Below, one piece after another: positions 52,060 to 60,116 of a stretch of 64,000 nucleotides of DNA. The DNA comes from Priestia koreensis. Lineage in GTDB: Bacteria; Bacillota; Bacilli; Bacillales; Bacillaceae_H. Location: positions 310,001 through 374,000 of the forward strand of contig NZ_LILC01000013.1 of NCBI RefSeq assembly GCF_001274935.1, given 5' to 3'. The position numbers were made by a program, and so were the translations under genes. The stretch's first letter is position 1, and every line of letters starts with the position of its first letter. The notes beneath the pieces were generated by a model, which saw only the letters and a program-made list of their open reading frames with translations, did no database searches and was not told the DNA's origin.

Positions 52060-53331
52060 CTATTTTATCGTGGTCTCAGCTGCTTTTTTATACGCACCGC
52101 TGCCGATTTTTAATGCTGTATGATACAAAAGCTCTGTTCCAAGGGCAATATCGGCATAGGTAGAAAATTCATCTGGATGATGACTAATACCGTCCTTGCA
52201 GCGAATAAAAATCATGCCGTAGTCACATACCTCTGAAAAGGTGATCGCATCATGAAACGGGCCGCTCATAATCTCAGGTGCTGTCACGTTCATTTTCTTC
52301 GCTTCTTCACGCATTGCATCTTTAATCCAATCGGCACAATATTTCGGATCGCTGCGCGTATCTTCTGAAACATCATAAGTGAGATGATGCTTTTGACAGA
52401 CGTCTTTTATTTTTGCCATGATGATTTCTTCACACTCATTTCGGCGTTCGAGGTCAATATCCCGCAAATCCACCGTGAACGTTACTTTTTCCGGAATGAT
52501 GTTTCGTGAGTCTGGAAATACCCTCAGACTCCCAACAGAGCCAATCGTTTTAGCCTCAGGGTCTCGTGTGACCGTTTCACGAATAGCTCCGACGATTTCA
52601 GCAGCTCCTACTAGCGCATCTTGACGAAGAGACATCGGAACGGAACCCGTATGCCCTGCTTTCCCTTCTAACGTAACGGTAAGCCATAGCGGCCCAGAAA
52701 TTCCTGTTACGATCCCAATCGGTTCATTTGACTTATCTAAAATGGGTCCCTGTTCAATATGTAACTCTAAAAAGGCGAGTAGGTCTTGTGCTTTATATAC
52801 CCCTTCATACGAAATGTCTAAAGGATTAACCCCAAACTCTTGTAGCGCTTCTCTTCTCGTCATACCGTTTTTATCCTGCCGCTCCAAGTCATCTTTTTTA
52901 AGCATTCCAAGCAAGCCCTTTGAACCAAATAATCCTTTCGCAAAGCGCGATCCTTCTTCATCAGAAAAGCAAATGAGATGAAAACCGTGAACCAAGCGCT
53001 GATCGTTTTCTTTTAACGTTTGAGCAACTTCTAAGGCTGCCACACACCCTGCCGCCCCGTCAAATCTTCCACCGTACGGCTGTGAATCTAGATGCGATCC
53101 TATTACGAGGAGAGGCGCACTTGGATCCGTTCCCTGAAGCTTTCCAACAAGGTTTCCAAAGCAGTCAATTTCCGTTTCAAAGCCTGCCTCATCCATCCAC
53201 GTGCGAAATAAATCGACCGCCTCACGATCTTCCTTCGAATGGGCAAGCCTGCATACACCCGTCTCGCCAATTTTCCCAATTACAGCAAGCTGTTCAAGTC
53301 TATTTTGAATTCGATTTTGGTTCACTAACAT
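52060..53331 (-). CDS. hydantoinase/carbamoylase family amidase (AllC-type)
   Basis: Zinc-dependent M20-family amidohydrolase of 423 residues. Metal ligands are visible in GSHLDSQPYGGRFDG, CFSDEEGSRFAKG and LELHIEQGPIL, with GKAGHTGSVPM in the dimerisation domain and HHPDE near the end. Relatives hydrolyse allantoate or N-carbamoyl-L-amino acids; context gives no choice. The start is ATG at 53331 after GGAGGTAAATGG; the frame extension to 53346 lacks a site. Confidence 0.85.
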   Translation of the reverse strand: MLVNQNRIQNRLEQLAVIGKIGETGVCRLAHSKEDREAVDLFRTWMDEAGFETEIDCFGNLVGKLQGTDPSAPLLVIGSHLDSQPYGGRFDGAAGCVAALEVAQTLKENDQRLVHGFHLICFSDEEGSRFAKGLFGSKGLLGMLKKDDLERQDKNGMTRREALQEFGVNPLDISYEGVYKAQDLLAFLELHIEQGPILDKSNEPIGIVTGISGPLWLTVTLEGKAGHTGSVPMSLRQDALVGAAEIVGAIRETVTRDPEAKTIGSVGSLRVFPDSRNIIPEKVTFTVDLRDIDLERRNECEEIIMAKIKDVCQKHHLTYDVSEDTRSDPKYCADWIKDAMREEAKKMNVTAPEIMSGPFHDAITFSEVCDYGMIFIRCKDGISHHPDEFSTYADIALGTELLYHTALKIGSGAYKKAAETTIK

Positions 53332-53438
53332 TCCATTTACCTCCATTCACTACGTTTATAGTTCTATCTTGACGAAACGAAGGCCCTCCTGCAATACACA
53401 AACATTCACTACTTTTCGTATTAGAATGGACAAAACGT

Positions 53439-53466
53439 AAAAAAGCGAGGCCATATGGCCCCGCTT
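53439..53466 (-). terminator. intrinsic terminator after the MFS gene
   Basis: AAGCGAGGCCATATGGCCCCGCTT is almost a perfect hairpin, followed by TTTTTTAC on the minus strand, right beyond the MFS stop. Confidence 0.85.
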
Positions 53467-53467
53467 C

Positions 53468-54631
53468 TTATGCTTGATGCAACAATTCCTTTTGATGTTT
53501 AACAGGTAGTAGAAGGAAAACAATCCCTACTACCACGATTACACCGCCTACTAAAAACGGTAATTGTGGTGCATTATGTCCAATAATCCCTGATAATAAA
53601 GGTGCAAACGCTGCCCCTAACCAGCGGACGAAATTATAGCCACCTGAAGTGATTGGTCGTGGATACGGAGAGATGCCCATTACATAGCTTGTAAATAGCG
53701 CATTGTTTAATCCGCATAGAAGACCAGATGCGACAATTAACACAACCTGTAGCCATACAATATGGATTGCAAATAGGAGAACTAAAATAAGACCAAAAAT
53801 GAGTAAGCTTCCATAGAGTAATTGACGCGGTTGAAAACGTTTTTCAAGCTGATGTGATAATCCAGCCGAGCCGTAAGCAAGGCAAAGACCCCACGCAAAG
53901 AAAACAAATCCAATTTCATAAGCTGATAACGGTAGCACAAGTGGTGAATACGCAAGCACTGTGAAAAAACCGTAGTAATAAAACATTCCTGAAAGCGCAC
54001 CAGATAAGAAGGGCTTGTATTTAAACAGTTGACCCATGTCCTTAATCGTTGCTGGTTTTCGTTTTTCAGCACTCTGCGGTTGTTTGACAAACACCGTCAC
54101 AAGAATAAAGGCCAGTACAATTAAAACGCCTGTTGCAAAAAACGGAAAGCGCCAAGAATGAGCCCCAAGTACGCCTCCTAATAAAGGTCCACCGGCCATT
54201 CCAAGACCAATAGCCGCTTCGTACAAACCAACGGCTGATTTCACTTCCCCACTAAGCGCAATTAGAAGCGTCATCGCAGTGGCGAAGAATAAAGAGTTTC
54301 CAAGTCCCCAGCCTGCACGGAAAATGGATAGTTCTGGTATCGTATTTGATAATCCGCATGAAATAGCGAACACTGATACGATCGCCAATCCGACCACCAT
54401 TAATTTTTTATCCCCAAACTTAGCTGCAAGTAATCCTGCTGGTATCATCATAATCGCCATCGTAAATATGTAGGCCGTAAACAGCATTTCGACCTGCCAA
54501 TGTGTAGCTCCAATTTGCTTTGCGATCTCTGGTAAAATAGGGTCTACCACTCCGATTCCCATAAAAGCTAGAAATGTCGCAAAAACCGTAATCCATTTGG
54601 CACGTTTACTTGTTGGGCTAATGTCTCCCAC
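53468..54631 (-). CDS. MFS transporter (drug-efflux type)
   Basis: Protein of 387 residues with twelve predicted helices; MFS motif A is visible as AAKFGDKKLMVVG and the motif-C-like GLGMAGGPLLGGVLG marks the DHA1 exporter group. It follows a MerR-type regulator by 14 bp, the usual layout for an inducible efflux pump. The exported compound is unknown. Confidence 0.88.
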   Translation of the reverse strand: MGDISPTSKRAKWITVFATFLAFMGIGVVDPILPEIAKQIGATHWQVEMLFTAYIFTMAIMMIPAGLLAAKFGDKKLMVVGLAIVSVFAISCGLSNTIPELSIFRAGWGLGNSLFFATAMTLLIALSGEVKSAVGLYEAAIGLGMAGGPLLGGVLGAHSWRFPFFATGVLIVLAFILVTVFVKQPQSAEKRKPATIKDMGQLFKYKPFLSGALSGMFYYYGFFTVLAYSPLVLPLSAYEIGFVFFAWGLCLAYGSAGLSHQLEKRFQPRQLLYGSLLIFGLILVLLFAIHIVWLQVVLIVASGLLCGLNNALFTSYVMGISPYPRPITSGGYNFVRWLGAAFAPLLSGIIGHNAPQLPFLVGGVIVVVGIVFLLLPVKHQKELLHQA

Positions 54632-54645
54632 TTTAGTTCCTCCCC

Positions 54646-55050
54646 TTAATATTGCTCAGTTTTAACTCTTTTCGTTTTCTCGAGAAGTTCTTGAAGCTCT
54701 TGTTGAAATAGCATCATGCTTTTGATTTTCTTATGAATCATATCCAGCTGTTCTTCCACAGCTTCTTCAAAATGCTCAAGCTCTTTTAGCTCTAGACGAC
54801 CTTGTGCTTGATCACGTTCAATCGTTTCTTTTAGTTCCATAAAGTGCTGTAACTCCTGTAAGGAAAAACCTAGCACTTCTTTTGCTTCCACAACTTTTTT
54901 TAAAGCTGATACTTCTTCTTCCGTATATTGACGGATGTTACCTTTTGTCCGCTGCGGTGGTTTAATCAGTCCAATTTCTTCGTAATAACGAATGGCACGC
55001 TTCGTCAAACCTGTTAGCTTCATTACTTCATCAATCATAATCAGAGTCAT
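54646..55050 (-). CDS. MerR family transcriptional regulator
   Basis: Protein of 134 residues with the HTH DEVMKLTGLTKRAIRYYEEIGL, the wing GNIRQYTEEEV and a long dimerisation helix. No Cys-rich metal-binding tail is present, so it likely senses an organic compound. ATG at 55050 with AGAGGAGGA. A palindromic operator lies in its own promoter; it probably controls itself and the MFS gene. Confidence 0.88.
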   Translation of the reverse strand: MTLIMIDEVMKLTGLTKRAIRYYEEIGLIKPPQRTKGNIRQYTEEEVSALKKVVEAKEVLGFSLQELQHFMELKETIERDQAQGRLELKELEHFEEAVEEQLDMIHKKIKSMMLFQQELQELLEKTKRVKTEQY

Positions 55051-55106
55051 GCACACTCCTCCTCTATTTAAATGACCTTTACGTTAACGTCAACTTCATA
55101 ATACTT

Positions 55107-55136
55107 ATTCTAACTTAACGTTGACGTTAATGTCAA
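55107..55136 (-). promoter_or_regulatory. MerR-type promoter with palindromic operator
   Basis: On the minus strand TTGACA and TAGAAT are separated by 18 bases, and the spacer contains TTAACGT-CA-ACGTTAA, a perfect 7-bp arm palindrome. Long spacers with a dyad are the hallmark of MerR-activated promoters. An 11-base partial copy (TTAACGTCAAC) lies at 55084-55094. Confidence 0.8.
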
Positions 55137-55248
55137 GAGTATGAATTGTATTTTTTTCCTTTTCATTTAAAAGTTGAGGGAGAACTCATTGGTATTTGCC
55201 TTATTCCTTGGTATGATAAAAAAAGAACAAACGTTCCTAATCGCAACC

Positions 55249-55279
55249 AAAAAAAGAAACAGGTCAATGCCTGCTTCTT
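55249..55279 (-). terminator. intrinsic terminator after gntK
   Basis: AAGAAGCAGG and CCTGTTTCTT pair around a 6-base loop on the minus strand, followed by TTTTT; it overlaps the stop codon. Confidence 0.78.
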
Positions 55280-56828
55280 AATAGTCTTTTTCTTTGCTAT
55301 GCTTCTTTTGAAACGCCGTAATATTTGTATACTCGTCTTCTAAGGCTCTTGCCACGCGGATATAGATGGGCATAAGCTCTTGGTAGAGATCAACGTTATC
55401 TTTGTTCGGAACGTGCTCGTTTGTATGACCGACCATCTCTTTCACTACATCTAACGAATCTACTTTCCCTAATCCGTATAACCCTAAAATTGTCGCACCG
55501 AGGCACGAGCTTTCAAAGCTTTCAGGAATGACCACCTTTGTATTAAAAACGTCCGCCATAATTTGTCGCCACAATTTTGATCGTGCAAATCCTCCTGTGG
55601 CTTTAATTTCTCCAGGCGTGCCAATAAGTTCTTTAAGCGCAAGAAGAACGCTATACAAATTGTACATGACTCCTTCTAGCGCAGCTCGAATGAAATGCTC
55701 TTTTTTATGATGCAAGGAAAGGCCAAAGAATGAGCCCCTTGCATTCGCGTTCCAAAGAGGAGCACGTTCTCCTGATAAATAAGGATGAAAAATTAGTCCG
55801 TCTGAACCAGCGGGTACTTTTTCAGCAATGTCCATTAATAATTCATATGGACTAACGCCAAGTCGATTGGCTGCTTCGACTTCTGATGCTGCAAACTCCT
55901 CCATCACCCAGCGTAAAATCATCCCACCGTTATTAACAGGACCTCCTATTACCCATTTTTTATCTGTCAGCGCATAGCAAAACATGCGTCCTTTCGGATC
56001 AACAACTGGCTTGTCGACAACCGTTCGGATCGCTCCGCTCGTCCCAATGGTCGCAGCAACGACACCAGGATCCAGAGCTGCGAGCCCCAAATTAGATAGT
56101 ACTCCATCGCTTGCGCCTACAACAACCGGTGTCCCTGACAGCAAATTAAGAGGAGATTCGTGCGGATCATTTGGGAGTTTTAAATAGTGTGTTGTCGGGA
56201 CAATGTTAGACAGCTGTTCACGAGACACTCCTGCTACTGCAAGAGCTTCTTCATCCCAATCAAGCTGTTCTAAATTAAACATACCTGTAGCTGATGCAAT
56301 AGAATAATCAATGACGTATTCCCCAAACAATTGATAAAACACGTATTCCTTAATCGAAATAAACTTGTTTTCACTTTGAAGCAATTCAGGCTGTTCTTCT
56401 TTTAGCCACATGAGCTTGCAAAGCGGCGACATAGGGTGAATAGGCGTTCCTGTACGCATATAAATTCCGTGTCCTTGCTCTGTGCTTTTTAACTGTTCGG
56501 CATAACTAGCAGCTCGGTTATCCGCCCACGTGATGCAGTTTGTGAGCGGTTTACCATGGCGATCCACAGCAATCAAGCTGTGCATCGCGGAACTGAAAGA
56601 AACCAACTCTACCTGGCTTCGATTAACCTGTGATTGATCGATCACGTTATTAATCGATGTGATGACGGCTTCATATATTTCGTTTGGATTTTGCTCTGCC
56701 ACATGTGGTGTGGGCGTATGCATGGGGTACTCGACGTGATGAACATTCAACACTTCCCCTTTTGTTGTAAACAGAACAGCCTTTGTACTGGTTGTCCCAA
56801 TATCCACTCCGATCATATATTGATTCAT
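55278..56828 (-). CDS. gntK: gluconokinase (FGGY family)
   Basis: Sugar kinase of 516 residues close to Bacillus GntK: N-terminal GVDIGTTSTKAVLFT, ITWADNRAASYAEQL, the FGGY-type ATP-binding ATGGFARSKLWRQIMADV and SSCLGATILG. It phosphorylates gluconate to 6-phosphogluconate. I start it at ATG 56828 with GGTGAGAAG. The gntR and gntP genes usual in Bacillus operons are not next to it; instead an RpiR-type regulator is divergent. Confidence 0.85.
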   Translation of the reverse strand: MNQYMIGVDIGTTSTKAVLFTTKGEVLNVHHVEYPMHTPTPHVAEQNPNEIYEAVITSINNVIDQSQVNRSQVELVSFSSAMHSLIAVDRHGKPLTNCITWADNRAASYAEQLKSTEQGHGIYMRTGTPIHPMSPLCKLMWLKEEQPELLQSENKFISIKEYVFYQLFGEYVIDYSIASATGMFNLEQLDWDEEALAVAGVSREQLSNIVPTTHYLKLPNDPHESPLNLLSGTPVVVGASDGVLSNLGLAALDPGVVAATIGTSGAIRTVVDKPVVDPKGRMFCYALTDKKWVIGGPVNNGGMILRWVMEEFAASEVEAANRLGVSPYELLMDIAEKVPAGSDGLIFHPYLSGERAPLWNANARGSFFGLSLHHKKEHFIRAALEGVMYNLYSVLLALKELIGTPGEIKATGGFARSKLWRQIMADVFNTKVVIPESFESSCLGATILGLYGLGKVDSLDVVKEMVGHTNEHVPNKDNVDLYQELMPIYIRVARALEDEYTNITAFQKKHSKEKDY

Positions 56829-57078
56829 TCTTCTCACCAACCCTTTACGATTTCATTGTTACGTTTAGAATTTGTTATTTATTGAACTCTATCCCCTTTA
56901 TGCGTCGGGATAAAAACGTCTAGTTAAAACCCTACGCTTAATCTTCACCGAACACAACCGATATGCCCTCTTAAAGTGTTGTCGCACTCTTCTCCTTATC
57001 GATGCTAGAAAGTGTAAAAACTGAACAGGAAATGATGATCCTGCTTCGTTCACAATAAATCCCCGTGAAACCAAATAA

Positions 57079-57092
57079 GGAAAACGCTTTCA
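57079..57092. promoter_or_regulatory. cre-like CcpA site between gntK and the RpiR-type gene
   Basis: GGAAAACGCTTTCA; its reverse complement TGAAAGCGTTTTCC agrees with 13 of 14 cre positions. It lies in the 306-bp divergent region, 43 bp before the RpiR-type start. I see no other feature there. Confidence 0.6.
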
Positions 57093-57134
57093 AAATATGG
57101 TATGGTTATAAGTAAGAGATTTCATGGGGGATGG

Positions 57135-57941
57135 ATGAGCATGGATTATACGCAGTCTGTTATTCAAAAAGTGAAAGTAATGTTTCCTGGTTTTAGTGAA
57201 AAGGAAAAAAAGGTCGCGAATTATTTAATTCAAGCACCTGATCAAATGATTCACGATTCGATTAGTCAGCTAGCAGAGCGACTATTTATATCTGAAGCAA
57301 CAATTACCCGCTTTACAAAACATATTGGCTTTAAAGGATATCAAGCATTAAAAATTGCGCTTGCCTCAGACATTCGCAAACTCTCTCATCAGGAAGAGGA
57401 ACAGATTGCTGAAGATGCCTCAGTGACGCAAATTTTTTCTTCAAGTATTCAGCAACTCCAAAATACGCTCACTATGATGGATGAGAACAAGATTTTAACA
57501 GCCGTGTCTCTATTAGCAGATTCAACACATATTGCGTTTTATGGAAATGGCGCTTCATCCGTTATTGCACTTGACGCGCATCACAAATTTTTAAATACGG
57601 GAATCTCTTCTAACGCTTACTTGGATTTTCAAGTACAGCACCGAGCTGCCTTTCAGCTAAAGGAAACGGACGTTGCTTGTGTTATCTCAGCAGGTCCGAT
57701 TGACGACCAGCTAATGAGTATTACCAGCATTTTACGCGAACGCCGTGTGCCAATTTTAAGCATAACCGAATATGGAAAAAACAACTTAAGTCAATGCGCC
57801 ACTGTTTCGTTGTTTACGTCACCTGTTGGGAATCAAGGTGTTCATGAAGAATGGACGACGCAAATCTCACAGCTATGTCTTGTTCACACACTTTATACAA
57901 AAGTGATGATGGCGAAGGATGCCGTTTTGTCCTCTTATTAA
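57135..57941 (+). CDS. RpiR/MurR family transcriptional regulator
   Basis: Protein of 268 residues: HTH_6 domain (about 1-80; SQLAERLFISEATITRFTKHIGF) and SIS sugar-phosphate-binding domain (about 120-255; HIAFYGNGASSVIA, VISAGPIDDQLM). SIS-type regulators respond to a phosphorylated sugar. The divergent gntK makes 6-phosphogluconate a candidate effector. ATG at 57135 chosen, behind GGGGGATGG; an ATG two codons on is also possible. Confidence 0.82.
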   Translation: MSMDYTQSVIQKVKVMFPGFSEKEKKVANYLIQAPDQMIHDSISQLAERLFISEATITRFTKHIGFKGYQALKIALASDIRKLSHQEEEQIAEDASVTQIFSSSIQQLQNTLTMMDENKILTAVSLLADSTHIAFYGNGASSVIALDAHHKFLNTGISSNAYLDFQVQHRAAFQLKETDVACVISAGPIDDQLMSITSILRERRVPILSITEYGKNNLSQCATVSLFTSPVGNQGVHEEWTTQISQLCLVHTLYTKVMMAKDAVLSSY

Positions 57942-57979
57942 ATAAAAGCACGTGGCGCGCAGGCCACGTGCTTTTATTT
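57940..57979. terminator. bidirectional terminator between RpiR-type and cutC genes
   Basis: AAATAAAAGCACGTGG and CCACGTGCTTTTATTT form a perfect 16-bp stem. Confidence 0.9.
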
Positions 57980-58666
57980 GAGCTTATCACATAGCTGTCT
58001 AGCAGCTTGTACACTTTTAGGGTTAATCGGCTGGGTATATTGACAATTCACGCGTACTCCTGCACCTAAGCGTACTTCTGTTAATTTTGTGACCTCTAAA
58101 AACGGCTTCATGTTTTCTGGCTTTAATCCCTTGCTTCCCACAAGAGTCAACGGTTGACCTTGTAGTCGTCGTAATAATTTTTTAATCTGCGGAATTCCCG
58201 CTAGCGCCGTTTTATCCGATCCTGATGTTGTTACTCGTTTGATTTGCGGAAAGTGCTGAAGCGCTTCTAAGGCTTCTTCTTGATCGCGCACTTGGTCAAA
58301 TGCGTGACTAAATGTTACGTCTAGGCCATCTGCTTCCGAAAGAAGCTGACTTAGGACATGAACATCAATTTCTTTTTCTTCTGTTAGACACCCGATAATG
58401 ATTCCCTTTACTCCGAGCTCTTTCGCCAATTGTATATCTCTTCGCATCGTATCAAGATCGTCTTTATTATATACAAATGTTTGGTTGTGCGGACGAACCA
58501 CGATATGTACAGGGATTTTCACCTGTTCCATCACTTTTTCCATTAATCCGTAACTAGGGGTATACCCTCCATCTACCATACCAGATGATAATTCGATGCG
58601 ATCTGCACCATTTTCTTCAGCTAAAATGGCATCCAATAACGTTGTTGCGCCAATTTCTAAAATCAT
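57974..58666 (-). CDS. cutC: CutC family protein
   Basis: TIM-barrel protein of 230 residues, the CutC family: LEIGATTLLDAILAEENGADRIEL at the start, HIVVRPH and TLVGSKGLKPEN later. It was first described as copper homeostasis protein in E. coli; a direct copper role is disputed. ATG at 58666 with AGAAAGGGTGATAGC; the frame extends to 58750 without a site. It neighbours a Met-rich repeat protein, which may be chance. Confidence 0.85.
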   Translation of the reverse strand: MILEIGATTLLDAILAEENGADRIELSSGMVDGGYTPSYGLMEKVMEQVKIPVHIVVRPHNQTFVYNKDDLDTMRRDIQLAKELGVKGIIIGCLTEEKEIDVHVLSQLLSEADGLDVTFSHAFDQVRDQEEALEALQHFPQIKRVTTSGSDKTALAGIPQIKKLLRRLQGQPLTLVGSKGLKPENMKPFLEVTKLTEVRLGAGVRVNCQYTQPINPKSVQAARQLCDKLK

Positions 58667-58751
58667 GCTATCACCCTTTCTTGAACTAATTCTCTCTCTG
58701 TTTTTTAAACGAACATATTGCTCCATATATTTTCGAGGATGTATGATCACT

Positions 58752-58782
58752 AAAAACGTGTTTCAACATTGAAACACGTTCA
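58752..58782. terminator. intrinsic terminator after the repeat-protein gene
   Basis: AACGTGTTTCAA and TTGAAACACGTT pair with almost no loop, followed by TTTTAG on the minus strand. Confidence 0.8.
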
Positions 58783-58826
58783 TGGTCATATCTTTCGTCA
58801 TTATGTTCTGTTTTGTGACGTTTGCA

Positions 58827-59936
58827 TTAATACCATCTATTGGTATTCGGCGTTCCTTGAGAAGGATAATTGGACATTTGGCCGGTAGAACCGCTTGGCA
58901 TTCCTTGATTCATCATTGGCTGGCCACCCATGCCTTGACCCATTCCTGGCATCATTGGCTGGCCACCCATGCCTTGACCCATTCCTGGCATCATTGGCTG
59001 GCCGCTCATTCCCTGATCCATTCCTGGCATCATCGGCTGGCCACCCATGCCTTGACCCATTCCTGGCATCATTGGCTGGCCGCTCATTCCTTGACCCATT
59101 CCTGGCATCATTGGCTGGCCGCTCATTCCTTGACCCATTCCTGGCATCATTGGCTGGCCGCTCATTCCTTGACCCATTCCTGGCATCATTGGCTGGCCGC
59201 TCATTCCTTGACCCATTCCTGGCATCATTGGCTGGCCGCTCATTCCTTGACCCATTCCTGGCATCATTGGCTGGCCGCTCATTCCTTGACCCATTCCTGG
59301 CATCATTGGCTGGCCGCTCATTCCTTGACCCATTCCTGGCATCATTGGCTGGCCGCTCATTCCTTGACCCATTCCTGGCATCATTGGCTGGCCGCCCATT
59401 CCGTGTTCCATCCCTGGCATCATACCTGGGTATCCGCCCATTCCATGTTCCATCCCTGGCATCATACCTGGGTATCCGCCCATTCCATGTTCCATCCCTG
59501 GCATCATACCTGGGTATCCGCCCATTCCGTGTTCCATCCCTGGCATCATACCTGGGTATCCGCCCATTCCGTGTTCCATCCCTGGCATCATACCTGGGTA
59601 TCCGCCCATTCCTTGACCCATTCCTGGCATCATCGGCTGTCCGCCCATTCCATGTTCCATCCCTGGCATCATGCCTGGATATCCGCCCATTCCATGTTCC
59701 ATCCCTGGCATCATGCCTGGGTATCCGCCCATTCCTTGACCCATTCCTGACATCGGCTGTCCGCCCATTCCATGTTCCATCCCTGGCATCATGCCTGGAT
59801 ATCCACCCATCGGATTTGTTTGACATGTTCCCGTTGAGCAAGAGCCCGGAAACATAGACGACTGATCAGGATATCCGTAGTAAGGATTTCCCTGCATCAT
59901 TTGATTTTGATTTTGTTTGTTTTTTTTACGTCTCAT
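58827..59936 (-). CDS. Met/Gly/Pro-rich tandem-repeat protein
   Basis: Protein of 369 residues. A basic start (MRRKKNKQNQNQ) and a short region with GSCSTGTCQ precede two families of repeats: about seven 14-residue units of type GGYPGMMPGMEHGM and about a dozen 13-residue units GQPMMPGMGQGMS. It ends PSQGTPNTNRWY. GGAAGGGG lies before the ATG, and this frame has natural non-repetitive ends, so I prefer it over the open shadow frames on both strands. Such low-complexity proteins often belong to the spore coat or outer spore layers. Met- and His-rich repeats could also bind copper. Both ideas are inference. Confidence 0.7.
   Translation of the reverse strand: MRRKKNKQNQNQMMQGNPYYGYPDQSSMFPGSCSTGTCQTNPMGGYPGMMPGMEHGMGGQPMSGMGQGMGGYPGMMPGMEHGMGGYPGMMPGMEHGMGGQPMMPGMGQGMGGYPGMMPGMEHGMGGYPGMMPGMEHGMGGYPGMMPGMEHGMGGYPGMMPGMEHGMGGYPGMMPGMEHGMGGQPMMPGMGQGMSGQPMMPGMGQGMSGQPMMPGMGQGMSGQPMMPGMGQGMSGQPMMPGMGQGMSGQPMMPGMGQGMSGQPMMPGMGQGMSGQPMMPGMGQGMSGQPMMPGMGQGMGGQPMMPGMDQGMSGQPMMPGMGQGMGGQPMMPGMGQGMGGQPMMNQGMPSGSTGQMSNYPSQGTPNTNRWY
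58913..59815. repeat. tandem coding repeats of 39 and 42 bp
   Basis: The right part (59385-59815) consists mainly of 42-bp units (consensus around CATACCTGGGTATCCGCCCATT) and the left part (58913-59400) of nearly identical 39-bp units (ATTGGCTGGCCGCTCATT...). Both lengths are multiples of three, so copy-number change keeps the reading frame. This also explains why frames on both strands remain open. Confidence 0.9.
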
Positions 59937-60116
59937 TATTAGACCCCTTCCAGTACTGTACTACACTGTAGCCTATTCACCGTGTCCTTCATTAGGAATT
60001 AGTCCAACCGAAATTAGGCGCTTTCTTCAGTAGCACATTAAACGTTGTCTTTCCTTTTTATTTTTCATATCATGAGGCTCATACTAATAGGAAATAAAAG
60101 AGGAAAGGAGCCAATG

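Noticed and set aside
58782..59857. Two plus-strand frames of more than 300 codons across the repeat region
   Set aside because: They are by-products of repeats whose lengths are multiples of three. They lack ribosome binding sites and natural ends, while the minus-strand frame has both.
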